DNA of 64,000 nt, taken from assembly GCF_016889705.1 (NCBI RefSeq), contig NZ_CP069526.1, forward strand, positions 5,394,001 through 5,458,000, given 5' to 3'. A model generated the notes under the pieces. The model was not told the origin of the DNA, ran no database searches, and worked only from the letters and a program-made list of their open reading frames with translations. The position numbers and the translations under genes were made by a program. This document shows positions 18,352 through 26,764 of the stretch, piece by piece (within the stretch, counting starts at the first letter, position 1; every line of letters begins with the position of its first letter). Source of the DNA: Amycolatopsis sp. FDAARGOS 1241. GTDB taxonomy: Bacteria; Actinomycetota; Actinomycetes; Mycobacteriales; Pseudonocardiaceae.

Positions 18352-19147
18352 AACTGATCTTGTGGTTGTGGGACTGGTGTTGCGTGTCGGTCTGTGAGGA
18401 GGATGTTGTGGAGGTGCGCGATGCCGGACACCGTGTCGTTGAGCGTGGTGGGCGCGGCAGTAGTCGCGCAGGATTTTCCAGCCGGCGTCGAGGTCTACCT
18501 GCAAATCTGGCCGATCGCTGCCGTCACGGGGTTTGCGGTGGTGCATGATCACGGCCTGGTTGCCTTGGTAGCCGCCGTCGGCCATCACCAGGCGCGCCGT
18601 CAGGTCCTGCTCGATAACGGAGTCGGTAGACGGTGCAGTCGTTCCCGGCTGCGCGTCGCCGGCGACGATCACCAACCGGGAGTCGACGTCGATCGCGATC
18701 CGCACGTTCGCCGAATACCGATAGTTCTTCGACGGCGCCGCCAACCGATGATCCCGCGTCGGCACCAGGGTGCCGTCCACGATCGTGATCGAGTCGATTC
18801 GCCGCTTGTGGACCGGGGCCAGCGCCAACAGCGGTCCGATGGTGTCGCTTCCCCCGGTGTGCCGCTGAATGCGACACACCGAGCAACGGTCCGACTTGCC
18901 GCATCGTCACGTTCGTCCGCCAGTACGTCGCGACCAGCAGCACGCGATCGGCAAGGTCAAGCCGCCGCTGACGACCAGGACGGCCATCAGCGATCTCATC
19001 ACCGCCACGCTTCGCCACGACCCGTACCAGCTTGCGGAACTGACCCAGTTCCAACCCCGTGAACGGGGCGACCCGTTCCGACCGGGACGGCGAGATCACC
19101 ATGATCAACGATCACCACCAGCCGACGACACCGGGTTACAAGACATC
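18352..19147 (-). mobile_element. IS5-type element (DDE_4 transposase), defective
   Basis: The outer right end carries GTTACAAGACATC (19135-19147), the same terminal block as GTTACGAGACATC at the end of the fragment at 22445-22457. The left end near 18352 keeps only GTAACTG of the repeat. The transposase inside is deleted and frameshifted. Confidence 0.65.
18388..19108 (-). pseudogene. IS5-type transposase with internal deletion and frameshift
   Basis: The N-terminal HTH half reads GLELGQFRKLVRVVAKRGGD and LADRVLLVATYWRTNVTMRQ. The DDE half in the next frame has ITIVDGTLVPTRDHRLA (first Asp), VIVAGDAQPG, LVMADGGYQGNQAVIMHHRK (second Asp region) and ends near ILRDYC. Compared with the related fragment at 22.1-22.4 kb, the stretch HRKVRARVEHALARMKC, with the catalytic Glu, is missing between LDAG and WKILRDY. 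Inactive. Confidence 0.75.
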
Positions 19148-19316
19148 CTTTATTGCTCGTCACTGCTGTGGAGCTGCATTTGCCACACTCGTCGGCGCTG
19201 CCCCGACACGCCGTGCACCAGCCGATACCCGGCGGCTGACGCACGGCACCGAAGCAACGGCTGACAGCAGTTTGTCACCAGTCGCTCGGTGTCGACGGAA
19301 CCGCGGCACGCGGTTC

Positions 19317-19751
19317 TCACAGGTCGCCGGAGCCTGCTGGCAACCGCTGGCCTCCCGGCAGCACGACGAGAGGAGTGTCCCGGTCGGCGTTCCAGGCCAG
19401 CGCTTCACGCAGCTGGTGCGCCGACAGGCGCGCACAGTCACCAAGACGTGGAACCGTCGCCTCCCTCATACCTCGCTCGACGCTGGCCTGGCACAACCGC
19501 GCGAACCAGCGCTGCTCCTCCACCCATGCCCGGCGGGCCTGCTCCACCAGCATCGAGGCATGCTCGTGACCGCACGCAGTGACCAAGCGCTGACCATCCA
19601 TGGTGCCCAGATCTTGTGGAGTCATCACCGAGGAATCCGGGACCAGCAGCGTCACCCCACCACCCCCCGAGACCGGCTGCCCACAATGGGCACACGAGCG
19701 GCGCGCGCGATCAGATCGACCGCTGTCCGCGTAGGCGATTCCCGACATCAC
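19317..19751 (-). CDS. Hypothetical protein with Cys/His zinc-ribbon-like N-terminus (144 aa)
   Basis: Begins MMSGIAYADSGRSDRARRSC with CAHCGQP, followed about 40 residues later by ACGHEHAS. A CxxC plus CxHxH arrangement suggests a zinc site. The rest is helical (VEQARRAWVEEQRWFARLCQ). A good Shine-Dalgarno (AGGGAGAG) lies about 8 bases before the start. No named family recognised. Intact and isolated; similar CxxC small proteins occur at 20846 and 32347 in this window. Confidence 0.65.
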   Translation of the reverse strand: MMSGIAYADSGRSDRARRSCAHCGQPVSGGGGVTLLVPDSSVMTPQDLGTMDGQRLVTACGHEHASMLVEQARRAWVEEQRWFARLCQASVERGMREATVPRLGDCARLSAHQLREALAWNADRDTPLVVLPGGQRLPAGSGDL

Positions 19752-20845
19752 AAACTCTCCCTTCGTCCCCCGTCAACACGGGTTCCTCGGGATCGCAGAT
19801 GTCAACACCAAGATCTGGAGCGCCGAAGTCATCCACACCCACCTGCCGACAACGTCACCGACCGGCAGCATCACCAAGACTGCCCACAGTAACCCCAGCC
19901 CCCCGGCTCGTCTACGGGACTGCACCCGCGTTTCGGGCGGTTGCGTCCGGGTCTATCCGTGATCGATGTTTCCGGCGGTTCGGTTTGTAGGTTTCGCCTC
20001 CCGGCCAGCGGTCACCGAAAGTGATGGCGAACGCGTGATCATGGGATTCCGCCGCATCGTCCATCGTGTGTGGCTAATTGCTGTCAGGTAGACATAGAGG
20101 TTGATTTTCCATCTTCGAAGGTCATGGTGCGCGGATTGCAACATCTGTGCGACCGGGATGCCGCACGTCCGGCATCTCCAGATGCCGGCAGTCGATCGCA
20201 CGTCAGCGACCGCGGCAGACCACATCCTCCGACGCGGAGAGCGAGCACCGACCGGGAGCCCAGAAGCCAGCGGCGCCACGGCCAGTACATCGCATCTGGC
20301 GACCGCAGATGTGGCGACCAGGAACCCTCGAGGCGGAATCCAGCCCGCCAAGCGGTGCAGCACACCGACCGGCCGATCCACAGGCAGGGCACGCAAATCC
20401 TGCACAGGTGCGACGCAGCTTGCCCCGCTCGGCAATATCCCCCGTCGTCACCCTGTCACCGTGCCAGAGCCCCCAGCGGCCGGATCATGAACCGCGCCGA
20501 TCCCAGCCCAACTTCATTGACCAGCGCACACGCCGGTCATGTCGGGCCCCGCTCGTCGTGCCGCGTCGGTGAAAAATCCGATTGGTGAGAACCACCCGGC
20601 GGCAATGGGCAGCCTACACCGCCGCTGGCGGTCGATGGCGGTGTCGGCGTTGGAGAATGGGGTCCGCCGCGATGGTCGGCACCCGCGGACCGCGGTTCGT
20701 CAACCCGGCCGCCCCACGATCCCATGCAGCCGAGCGGAGCTGGCGCGAGTGGTGATACCTCCAGACGGGTGCAATTGCAGCACAGACGTCACGGTGGGGC
20801 CGCATACGGCGACTCTTAGTCGACGTCCCCGGGAGGAACTGCCAG
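19752..20845. other. Stretch without a supportable gene
   Basis: About 1.1 kb in which all open frames are low-complexity and contradict each other. 19960-20130 is locally AT-richer. I cannot assign anything here. Confidence 0.4.
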
Positions 20846-21118
20846 ATGACCTTGCATTCATGCTTCATCGAGACGACGCCCGCACCTCGGTCACCGAGCA
20901 CGAGCCGCCAGCTCTTGCGGACCAGCGAGGATAGTCCACTGCCCGTCGTGCTGCGGCACGCGGCGCGCGACAATGCCGGCCATCCGCTGTGCAACAGCAC
21001 CTTGCGCATCGTCGTCCGCTCGAAGCAGTTCGGCCCGCCGGTTGGTGGCACGACCCTGCAGACCTGCCCGCGATGCGCGGCGCTCGCCGCCGGCGAACCG
21101 AACGCCGGGTGGTCCTAG
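20846..21118 (+). CDS. Small Cys-containing hypothetical protein (90 aa)
   Basis: A strong GGGAGGA lies eight bases upstream of ATG 20846, which supports expression. The product has a single Cys in HPLCNST and a CPRC pair near the C-terminus (LQTCPRCAALAAGEPNAG), spaced like the zinc site in other small actinobacterial proteins. Function unknown. The downstream 30 bp lead directly into a broken antiporter-subunit fragment. Confidence 0.5.
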   Translation: MTLHSCFIETTPAPRSPSTSRQLLRTSEDSPLPVVLRHAARDNAGHPLCNSTLRIVVRSKQFGPPVGGTTLQTCPRCAALAAGEPNAGWS

Positions 21119-21149
21119 GCCGAACACCATGCTCCCTCCGTGACCGGCA

Positions 21150-21500
21150 CACCCAAGCCGTGTTCCCGCTGTTCGTGCTGGCGATGCTGCTGGTGCCGGC
21201 GGCGGCGAGCGCGGGCACGTTCGCGGTGTGCTGGAAATTCATGGCGCGTCGGCGGGGCGGTGGTACGCCGTGATGACGCACCTCGGGTTCGTCACCATCC
21301 TGGTCGGGCTGCTCGTCTTCTCCGCCAACGCCGGCGGCGACAGCTTCGCGGCGTTACGCGCCGCGCATCTGCCGCCCGGAACCGCGACGCTGGTGTTCGT
21401 CCTGACGCTGGCCGGGTTCTCGTCGAAGGCCAGGTCCGTGCCGCTGCACGCCTGGCTACCGCGGGCGCACCCGGAGGACGAGGTCTCGGGCGCCGCCGTG
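21150..21500 (+). pseudogene. Proton-conducting antiporter subunit fragment (HyfB/NuoL-like)
   Basis: Two frames together give LFVLAMLLVPAAASAGTF, AVCWKFM, then GRWYAVMTHLGFVTILVGLL, GGDSFAALRAAHLPPGTATL, FVLTLAGFSSKARSVPLHAW and LPRAHPE. This is the conserved central transmembrane region of hydrogenase-4 component B and related antiporter-like subunits. The N-terminal third and everything after LPRAHPE are absent, and one frameshift lies near 21250. No other subunit genes are nearby, so it is an isolated relic. Confidence 0.7.
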
Positions 21501-22049
21501 CTCGTCGGGGGGATCCTTCGAGGCACCACGCACGGGCCGGCGCGATCGGCGACACTGGCTAAGGTTTCCCGGTGGTGGAGGTTGACGGCCCGCCGCACCG
21601 ACGCTGTCACCCACGCCTTCACAACGATGCTTCGACACCTGACATAGCGTTGGGAGCATCATCACCGACCGGGACGCCCCCGTCGCTGCCCGACCGCCTC
21701 CACCAGCGGTCATGTTGCTTGAAACCAGAGCTCGAAAATCTTTAAGATCTCATGCACGATCGGTGGCCCTCCGCAGCCGAACTGATCCGCTGGGCGAGGA
21801 CACCGACCGCTTACACCCGATGTCGACCTGCATGACCTGATCCTCATGATCATGGCTGACGACGACCCCCGCGCAAGTACGCCCGCAGCGTGGAGCAATT
21901 CTGGAGCACGACCGTGATTTCAACGGTGGTCAACCGCATCCAGTCGCACCCGACTGCCATCAAGAGCACGAGCAGACCAGCAGATTCTCCATAACCGCAG
22001 GTCATAGGCGTGCGCGCACCTCACTGGCAGTGAGAGGGTCAACCGCCGC

Positions 22050-22457
22050 AGCCCCGCAGTCCGGGCGAGGCTGGTCATCGCGACCGGTGATCCCTGGCCT
22101 GGCAACCGCAACGACTGCACCGTCTACCGCGATTGCGGGATCGAGGAGAAAATCAGCGACCGGCCGATGGTGGCTACCAGGGCAACTCCAGCGTGATCAT
22201 GCCGTACCGCAAGCCCCGCGACGGCACCGGTCTTCCGGAATGGAAGGAAGAACTCAACGCCGGGCATCGCAAGGTCCGGGCCCGTGTCGAACACGCGCTG
22301 GCGCGGATGAAGTGCTGGACGATCCTGCGGGACTACCGGCGCGCCGCCATCACGCTGGGCGACACGGTGTCCGGAATCGCACACTTGCACAACATCCTCC
22401 TCGCCGGCTGATCGCAACACCCAGCAACACCAACAACAGCACCAGTTACGAGACATC
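22050..22457 (+). mobile_element. 3' fragment of an IS5-type element
   Basis: Encodes the transposase C-terminus: PGNRNDCTVYRDCGIEE-like residues, DGGYQGNSSVIMPYRKP, then GHRKVRARVEHALARMKCW, containing the catalytic Glu, and SGIAHLHNILLAG ending at 22411. The terminal repeat GTTACGAGACATC (22445-22457) closes the element. The 5' half is missing. Same family as the defective copy at 18.4-19.1 kb. 21501-22049 upstream holds no supportable gene. Confidence 0.7.
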
Positions 22458-22593
22458 ACTTAAGGCGAGCGCGCCCCTCGGCTTCCCTGAGGGCCCGATA
22501 GCCAGCGAGCGGTAAGACCGACCATGTTGCGGTAGCAGACGTACGGACGAACGCCAGCTGGGTGGAACGCCTACGTGCAAAGGAACAACTGTC

Positions 22594-23364
22594 ATGAGTG
22601 AGAGCTTCGAGGGCCGAAAGATCGTCGTCGTCGGTGGCAGCAGTGGCATCGGCTTCAGGACCGCGCAAGATGTGATGGCGGCGGGTGGAAGCGCGGTGAT
22701 CGTGGGCCGCCCGGGGCGGAAACTCGACGACGCGGTGGCAAGCCTGTCGCGCTCCGGCAGCGCGTGGTCGGTCGCGGCCGACCTCGCGGACTGGGATCAG
22801 GTCCTCGAGGCGCAAAAGCAACTGGTGGAGAAGCACGCTGACGCCACCCTCCTTGTCAACTCGGCGGGGCTCGTCCGGCTCAAGCCGTTCCTGGACCACG
22901 AGGTCGCGGACTACGACTCCTATCACGACCTCAACAGGGCGACCTTCTTCCTCACTCAGGCCGTTGTCCGGGGCATGGTCGCCGGGGGCCAGGGCGGCGC
23001 CATCGTGAACGTCGGTGCGATGTGGGCGCACCAGGCCCTCGCCGTGACCCCGTCCTCGGCCTTCTCGATGGCCAAGGCGGGGCTGCACGCCCTCACCCAC
23101 AACCTGGCCATCGAGCTCGCCGGCGAGGGCATCCGGGTGAACGCCGTGGCTCCCGCCGTCACCAATACACCCCATTTCGACTGGCTTCCCGCCGATCAGC
23201 GGGAAGCCACACTGCGGCAGATGGCCGGCCTGCACCCGCTCGGCCGGGTCGGCACCCCGCAGGACCTGGCCTCCGCGATCATCTTCCTCCTCTCGCCCGC
23301 CTCGAGCTGGACCACGGGCGCCATCCTCAACGTCGACGGCGGGGTCATGGCAGGCCGCAACTAG
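22594..23364 (+). CDS. SDR-family oxidoreductase lacking the usual catalytic Ser and Tyr (256 aa)
   Basis: Classical short-chain dehydrogenase fold: cofactor motif GGSSGIG (residues 14-20), NSAG (89-92), the VNVGAMW strand, SAFSMAKAG (155-163) and the RVNAVAPAV motif (181-189), with the C-terminal ILNVDGG. Relatives with the same local sequence have GSMW and SAYSxAKAG; here Ser is Ala142 and Tyr is Phe157, with Lys161 kept. The normal proton relay is therefore absent. Start supported by AAAGGA about 11 bases upstream. Length is normal and the frame intact. Substrate unknown. Confidence 0.85.
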   Translation: MSESFEGRKIVVVGGSSGIGFRTAQDVMAAGGSAVIVGRPGRKLDDAVASLSRSGSAWSVAADLADWDQVLEAQKQLVEKHADATLLVNSAGLVRLKPFLDHEVADYDSYHDLNRATFFLTQAVVRGMVAGGQGGAIVNVGAMWAHQALAVTPSSAFSMAKAGLHALTHNLAIELAGEGIRVNAVAPAVTNTPHFDWLPADQREATLRQMAGLHPLGRVGTPQDLASAIIFLLSPASSWTTGAILNVDGGVMAGRN

Positions 23365-23377
23365 ACACACCCCTCAC

Positions 23378-23419
23378 GCCCCGCCCGGGCCACCACCTGG
23401 CACCTGCCCCGGGCGGGGC
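23378..23419 (+). terminator. Hairpin terminator of the SDR gene
   Basis: GCCCCGCCCGGG (23378-23389) pairs perfectly with CCCGGGCGGGGC (23408-23419), starting 14 bp after the SDR stop. Confidence 0.7.
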
Positions 23420-23739
23420 AATCGTGTGCTGCTCGCCAGAGGCGACACCCCGAGGTGACGTCCGGGCCCGGACGGCGAACTGGGGCACGGGTCGCCCGGC
23501 CGGGTCTTGTTGACGGCAGAGCCGGGGTTGGGAACACCTCGCCACGTCCACTGTGGAACATCCGGGCCGGGCAGCGTTGCCAGTGGTTACCGGTGCGGTG
23601 GTGTCCCCGGGCTCCACCCACCGCCCTCCCGGACCGCCAAAGTCCTCGGCCCCGGGTCGCCCCACTCGACGAGAGGCGACCCCCGCGCCGGCCCCAAGCC
23701 TCCCCGCCCCGCTGCGCTGGGAGCACCCAGCCCGCAGAA

Positions 23740-24090
23740 GGACCGCTCACACCCACGGCCCATCAGGGCGGCGCGCAGGACGTGCTCGACACCAACAACA
23801 TCGTCGCTGCTGCGCCACGCCTGGTCCCGCAGCGAGCTGGTGATGCCGGACAACGTCGGACACACGACGTCCACCGCCTCGGTGCAGGCGTGCTGGCCGG
23901 CGCGACGGACCGGTTCGCCCACAGCACTGTCGCGTGATCGCGGCGCTCAGTCGGGCCGCGGGGGCCTTCGACGACGAGGACGCGGGTGTTCTTGCCATAG
24001 GCGTTGCCGTCGGTGCCGTAGTAGATCCGTGCCCCGGCTTGCCGGTCAAAGCTTCTCGTCCGTGATCGGCGAAGGGGCCACGACATCCAC
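23740..24090 (-). pseudogene. Degenerate coding remnant, identity unknown
   Basis: Minus-strand frames give GARIYYGTDGNAYGKNTRVL with VVEGPRGPTE, then HACTEAVDVVCPTLSGITSS and SSDDVVGVEHVLRAAL in a second frame. These stretches have protein-like hydrophobic patterning unlike the shadow frames around them, but I do not recognise the family. At least one frameshift is needed to join them. Confidence 0.3.
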
Positions 24091-24223
24091 CGCCGTGATC
24101 GGTGTCCCGGTCCCGGGCTGAGGGTACGCCTGACCGATCGACGACGTGTTCAAGGCGGCGGCGGAAGCTCGGGACCCAGGCCTGCCGCGCGGCGTCGATG
24201 GTCGCGCGGGGTTCCCGACGGGC

Positions 24224-24440
24224 TCAGAGCTTGCGGGCAACGCCGCCGGCGAAGAGCCGCTGGGCGACGTTGAGCGGCTTGAGCCGCGGACCGTCCGGCC
24301 ACCAGTTCACCAGCTCGACCAGGCCCGGCCGCACGAGCTCGAGGTTGTCGAATGGTTCCGTGATCTCGGCGCGCGTGCGGGCCGTGGCTCCGCCGAGGGA
24401 TGGTCGTGGCAAGGGTGCGGTGATGGTTACGACCTGCAAC
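24224..24440 (-). pseudogene. S-adenosyl methyltransferase (DUF574-type) C-terminal fragment
   Basis: Reads TARTRAEITEPFDNLELVRP, then GLVELVNWWPDGPRLKP and ends FAGGVARKL with TGA. This matches the C-terminal block (RT-xEI-xxFxxLELVEPGLV-xxxxWRP) of the actinobacterial S-adenosyl methyltransferase family. The SAM-binding N-terminal domain is absent. Confidence 0.55.
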
Positions 24441-24475
24441 ACCTGCCCTGGGGTCCGGCCGCCGACGCCCACCTG

Positions 24476-24596
24476 ACAAGACACAAACAAGACAGAATCT
24501 CTGGCGCTCGCCGGCCATCCTGACGTACACGATGGGGCTACCAGCGGCGCGGGCAAGGTAGACGCCGGGTGCCGGTGGTGCCGTACTGAGGACCTG
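24476..24596 (-). pseudogene. GIY-YIG-like N-terminal fragment
   Basis: About 30 residues, PAPGVYLARAAGSPIVYVRM plus AGERQ, resemble the PGVYxxR...VVYVGMAGER start of a GIY-YIG family protein. The expected Gly of YVG is Arg, and the similarity ends at once. Short and uncertain. Confidence 0.3.
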
Positions 24597-25329
24597 TTCA
24601 AAAAGGAACCCACGGTGACCAGTCCGCGAGGTCGCGCACCACATGCCAGGCCGTAGACATGCGCGCCATCGTCCTCCTCTCGGTTGTGAAGGGCTCCGGC
24701 GGAACGTGTCCGGCTGTCCCCGCACGCGCGAACGGGGAACTCTCACCTGCGGCTGGCTCGTAGGCGCGCCCACTTCGACCGGGATCCCCGCACGCGGCAG
24801 AGTTTCCCGACATGCGGCCTCAACCAGGGCATGGCGGAAAATATTCAGGTGCGCGTACATCTGGTGGCTTGTTGACTGTCACCGAGTGGTCGCCGCGGCG
24901 CTTGGTGGTGTGGGGCCGGGTTGGCGACCGCGGCGGCGGCCGCGTCGTGCTCGCAGTCCTGGTCGTGCTCGCAGTCCTACCTGCCCGCTGCCCGACCCGG
25001 CCTGCGCAGCGATCAACGAATGGCTCTGACCGACTTCGATACAGGCCCTAGCACGTTGCCGCCGGTTCGGGCCCGTGTTGCGAGCGACCGTCGGATCACG
25101 GCGCAACACGTGAAATCGGTGAACTCGGTGCAGCGCTGTTCGACCGTCTTCGGGCGCTCGCTGCTGCTGCTCGTGTTCGGTGACGGTGAACATCGGGTAC
25201 CTCCCCGGGACAAACAGGTCCGCAGGTGCGAGAGGCCGGCCTGGGTCGGCGTCCCTCGTGTCCGGCACGCACGCTCAGCCGCCCGGAATGTGGCCCGGAT
25301 GACCGGGCCGGTGAAAGGTCGGATGCGCC
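24597..25329. other. Stretch without a supportable gene
   Basis: No convincing frame. The last 100 bp presumably hold the promoter of the AI-2E family transporter gene. Confidence 0.4.
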
Positions 25330-26496
25330 ATGAACAGCAATGAACCCCGGGCTCGGCACGGTGTGCGCAGCGCTGAGGAGGTCCGCGCGGCGGTGCCCTA
25401 CGGGCTGCGGGTCGGGGCCGCGATCTTCGGCCGCCTGCTGATCGTCGCCGGCGGCCTGGCGCTGATCGGGTACGTCGCGGTGAAATTGGCCGCGGTGCTG
25501 GTACCGGTCGCGGTGGCGCTGCTACTCGCCGCGCTGCTCGCCCCGACGGTGTCCTGGCTGGCCAGAAAGAAGCTACCTCGCGCGCTGGCCACCGCGGTGG
25601 TGCTAATCGGCGGATTGGCCGTGGTGGGCGGCGTGATCACCTTCGTGGTCATCACCGTCACCGCGGGCATGCCCGAACTGATCGCCCAGATCGTACGCAC
25701 CGTGGACGAGCTGCGCACGTGGTTGCGCACCGGACCGCTGCACGTGAGCCAGGGCCAGATCGACGGAATGCTCGCCCAGCTGACCACCACACTGAGCCGG
25801 AACCAATCGGTCATCGCCTCCGGTGCGCTATCCACCGCCGTCACAGTCGGCGAGCTGCTCACCGAGTTCCTGCTGATGGTGTTCTGCCTGATCTTCTTCC
25901 TCGCCCACGGCGGCAGGATCTGGACATTCCTGCTCGGCGCCGCCCCCGTCCGGATACGGCATCGCGTAGACCTCGCCGGACGCGCCGGGTTCACCACCCT
26001 GGCCGGCTACATCCGCGGCACCGCAGCCGTCGCGGTCATCGACGCCGTCGGCGTCGGCGTCGGCCTGCTCATCGTCGGCGTGCCACTCGCCGCTCCCCTG
26101 GCCACGCTGGTGTTCCTCGGCGCCTTCATCCCGGTGATCGGCTCCGTAGTCGCCGGCGCGGCCGCGGTACTCGTGGCACTGGTGACCGGCGGGACCCTCC
26201 CGGCCATCATCGTGCTCGCCATCGTGATCGGCGTGATGCAGCTGGAAAGCCATGTCCTGCAACCGTTCCTGCTCGGCCGCGTCGTACGCCTGCACCCCCT
26301 GGCTGTCGTCCTCGCCCTGGCCACCGGCCTCACAACCGCCGGCATCATCGGCGCCCTGCTCGCCGTCCCCCTGCTCGCCGTGCTCAGCTCGGCCCTGCGC
26401 AACTTCACCGCCGTGGCGCCGGAACCCGACGCCACGACTGTGGCGACCGACAGCACCGGTGCCGGGGACTCGTCGAGGCGGCAGGCCTCGGCGTAA
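25330..26496 (+). CDS. AI-2E family transporter (388 aa)
   Basis: Multi-pass membrane protein of the AI-2E/YdiK exporter family. After a polar N-terminus (about 30 residues) come hydrophobic segments such as FGRLLIVAGGLALIGYVAV, ALATAVVLIGGLAVVGGVI, LLTEFLLMVFCLIFFLAHGG, AVAVIDAVGVGVGLLIVGV and FLGAFIPVIGSVVAG; the family hallmark QLESHVLQPFLLGRVVRLHP follows, then the last helices and a charged tail. Substrate cannot be told from sequence. Start ATG 25330 follows AAAGGTCGG. Intact, normal length; next gene on the same strand begins 268 bp later. Confidence 0.88.
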   Translation: MNSNEPRARHGVRSAEEVRAAVPYGLRVGAAIFGRLLIVAGGLALIGYVAVKLAAVLVPVAVALLLAALLAPTVSWLARKKLPRALATAVVLIGGLAVVGGVITFVVITVTAGMPELIAQIVRTVDELRTWLRTGPLHVSQGQIDGMLAQLTTTLSRNQSVIASGALSTAVTVGELLTEFLLMVFCLIFFLAHGGRIWTFLLGAAPVRIRHRVDLAGRAGFTTLAGYIRGTAAVAVIDAVGVGVGLLIVGVPLAAPLATLVFLGAFIPVIGSVVAGAAAVLVALVTGGTLPAIIVLAIVIGVMQLESHVLQPFLLGRVVRLHPLAVVLALATGLTTAGIIGALLAVPLLAVLSSALRNFTAVAPEPDATTVATDSTGAGDSSRRQASA

Positions 26497-26764
26497 GGGG
26501 AGATTCGCTGCTCGCACCCGCCGACGAGAAGCCAACCGTGGACAGTCGGAGATTGCCGATCCTCGGCGTGGTGATCTCGGCAGCGGCGGCGAGAGAGTCC
26601 CGCTCCCGCTGTCTCCGCGCGCCGTCTCGATTCGGGCGAATCCATGGCCTGAGCGGTGTGCGCACCGCGGACACCGTGGTATCCGGGCGCCGAGTTGTCC
26701 CGGCCGCGAGTTGGGCGGACGCTGTGACTGTCAAGGTGCGACACACGATGAGTCCGAGGCAGCA

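Noticed and set aside
26252..26764. Upstream extension of the 798-aa membrane protein frame to 26252
   Set aside because: The extra residues overlap the AI-2E transporter gene out of frame and are Pro/Arg/Ser-rich; GTG 26765 fits better.
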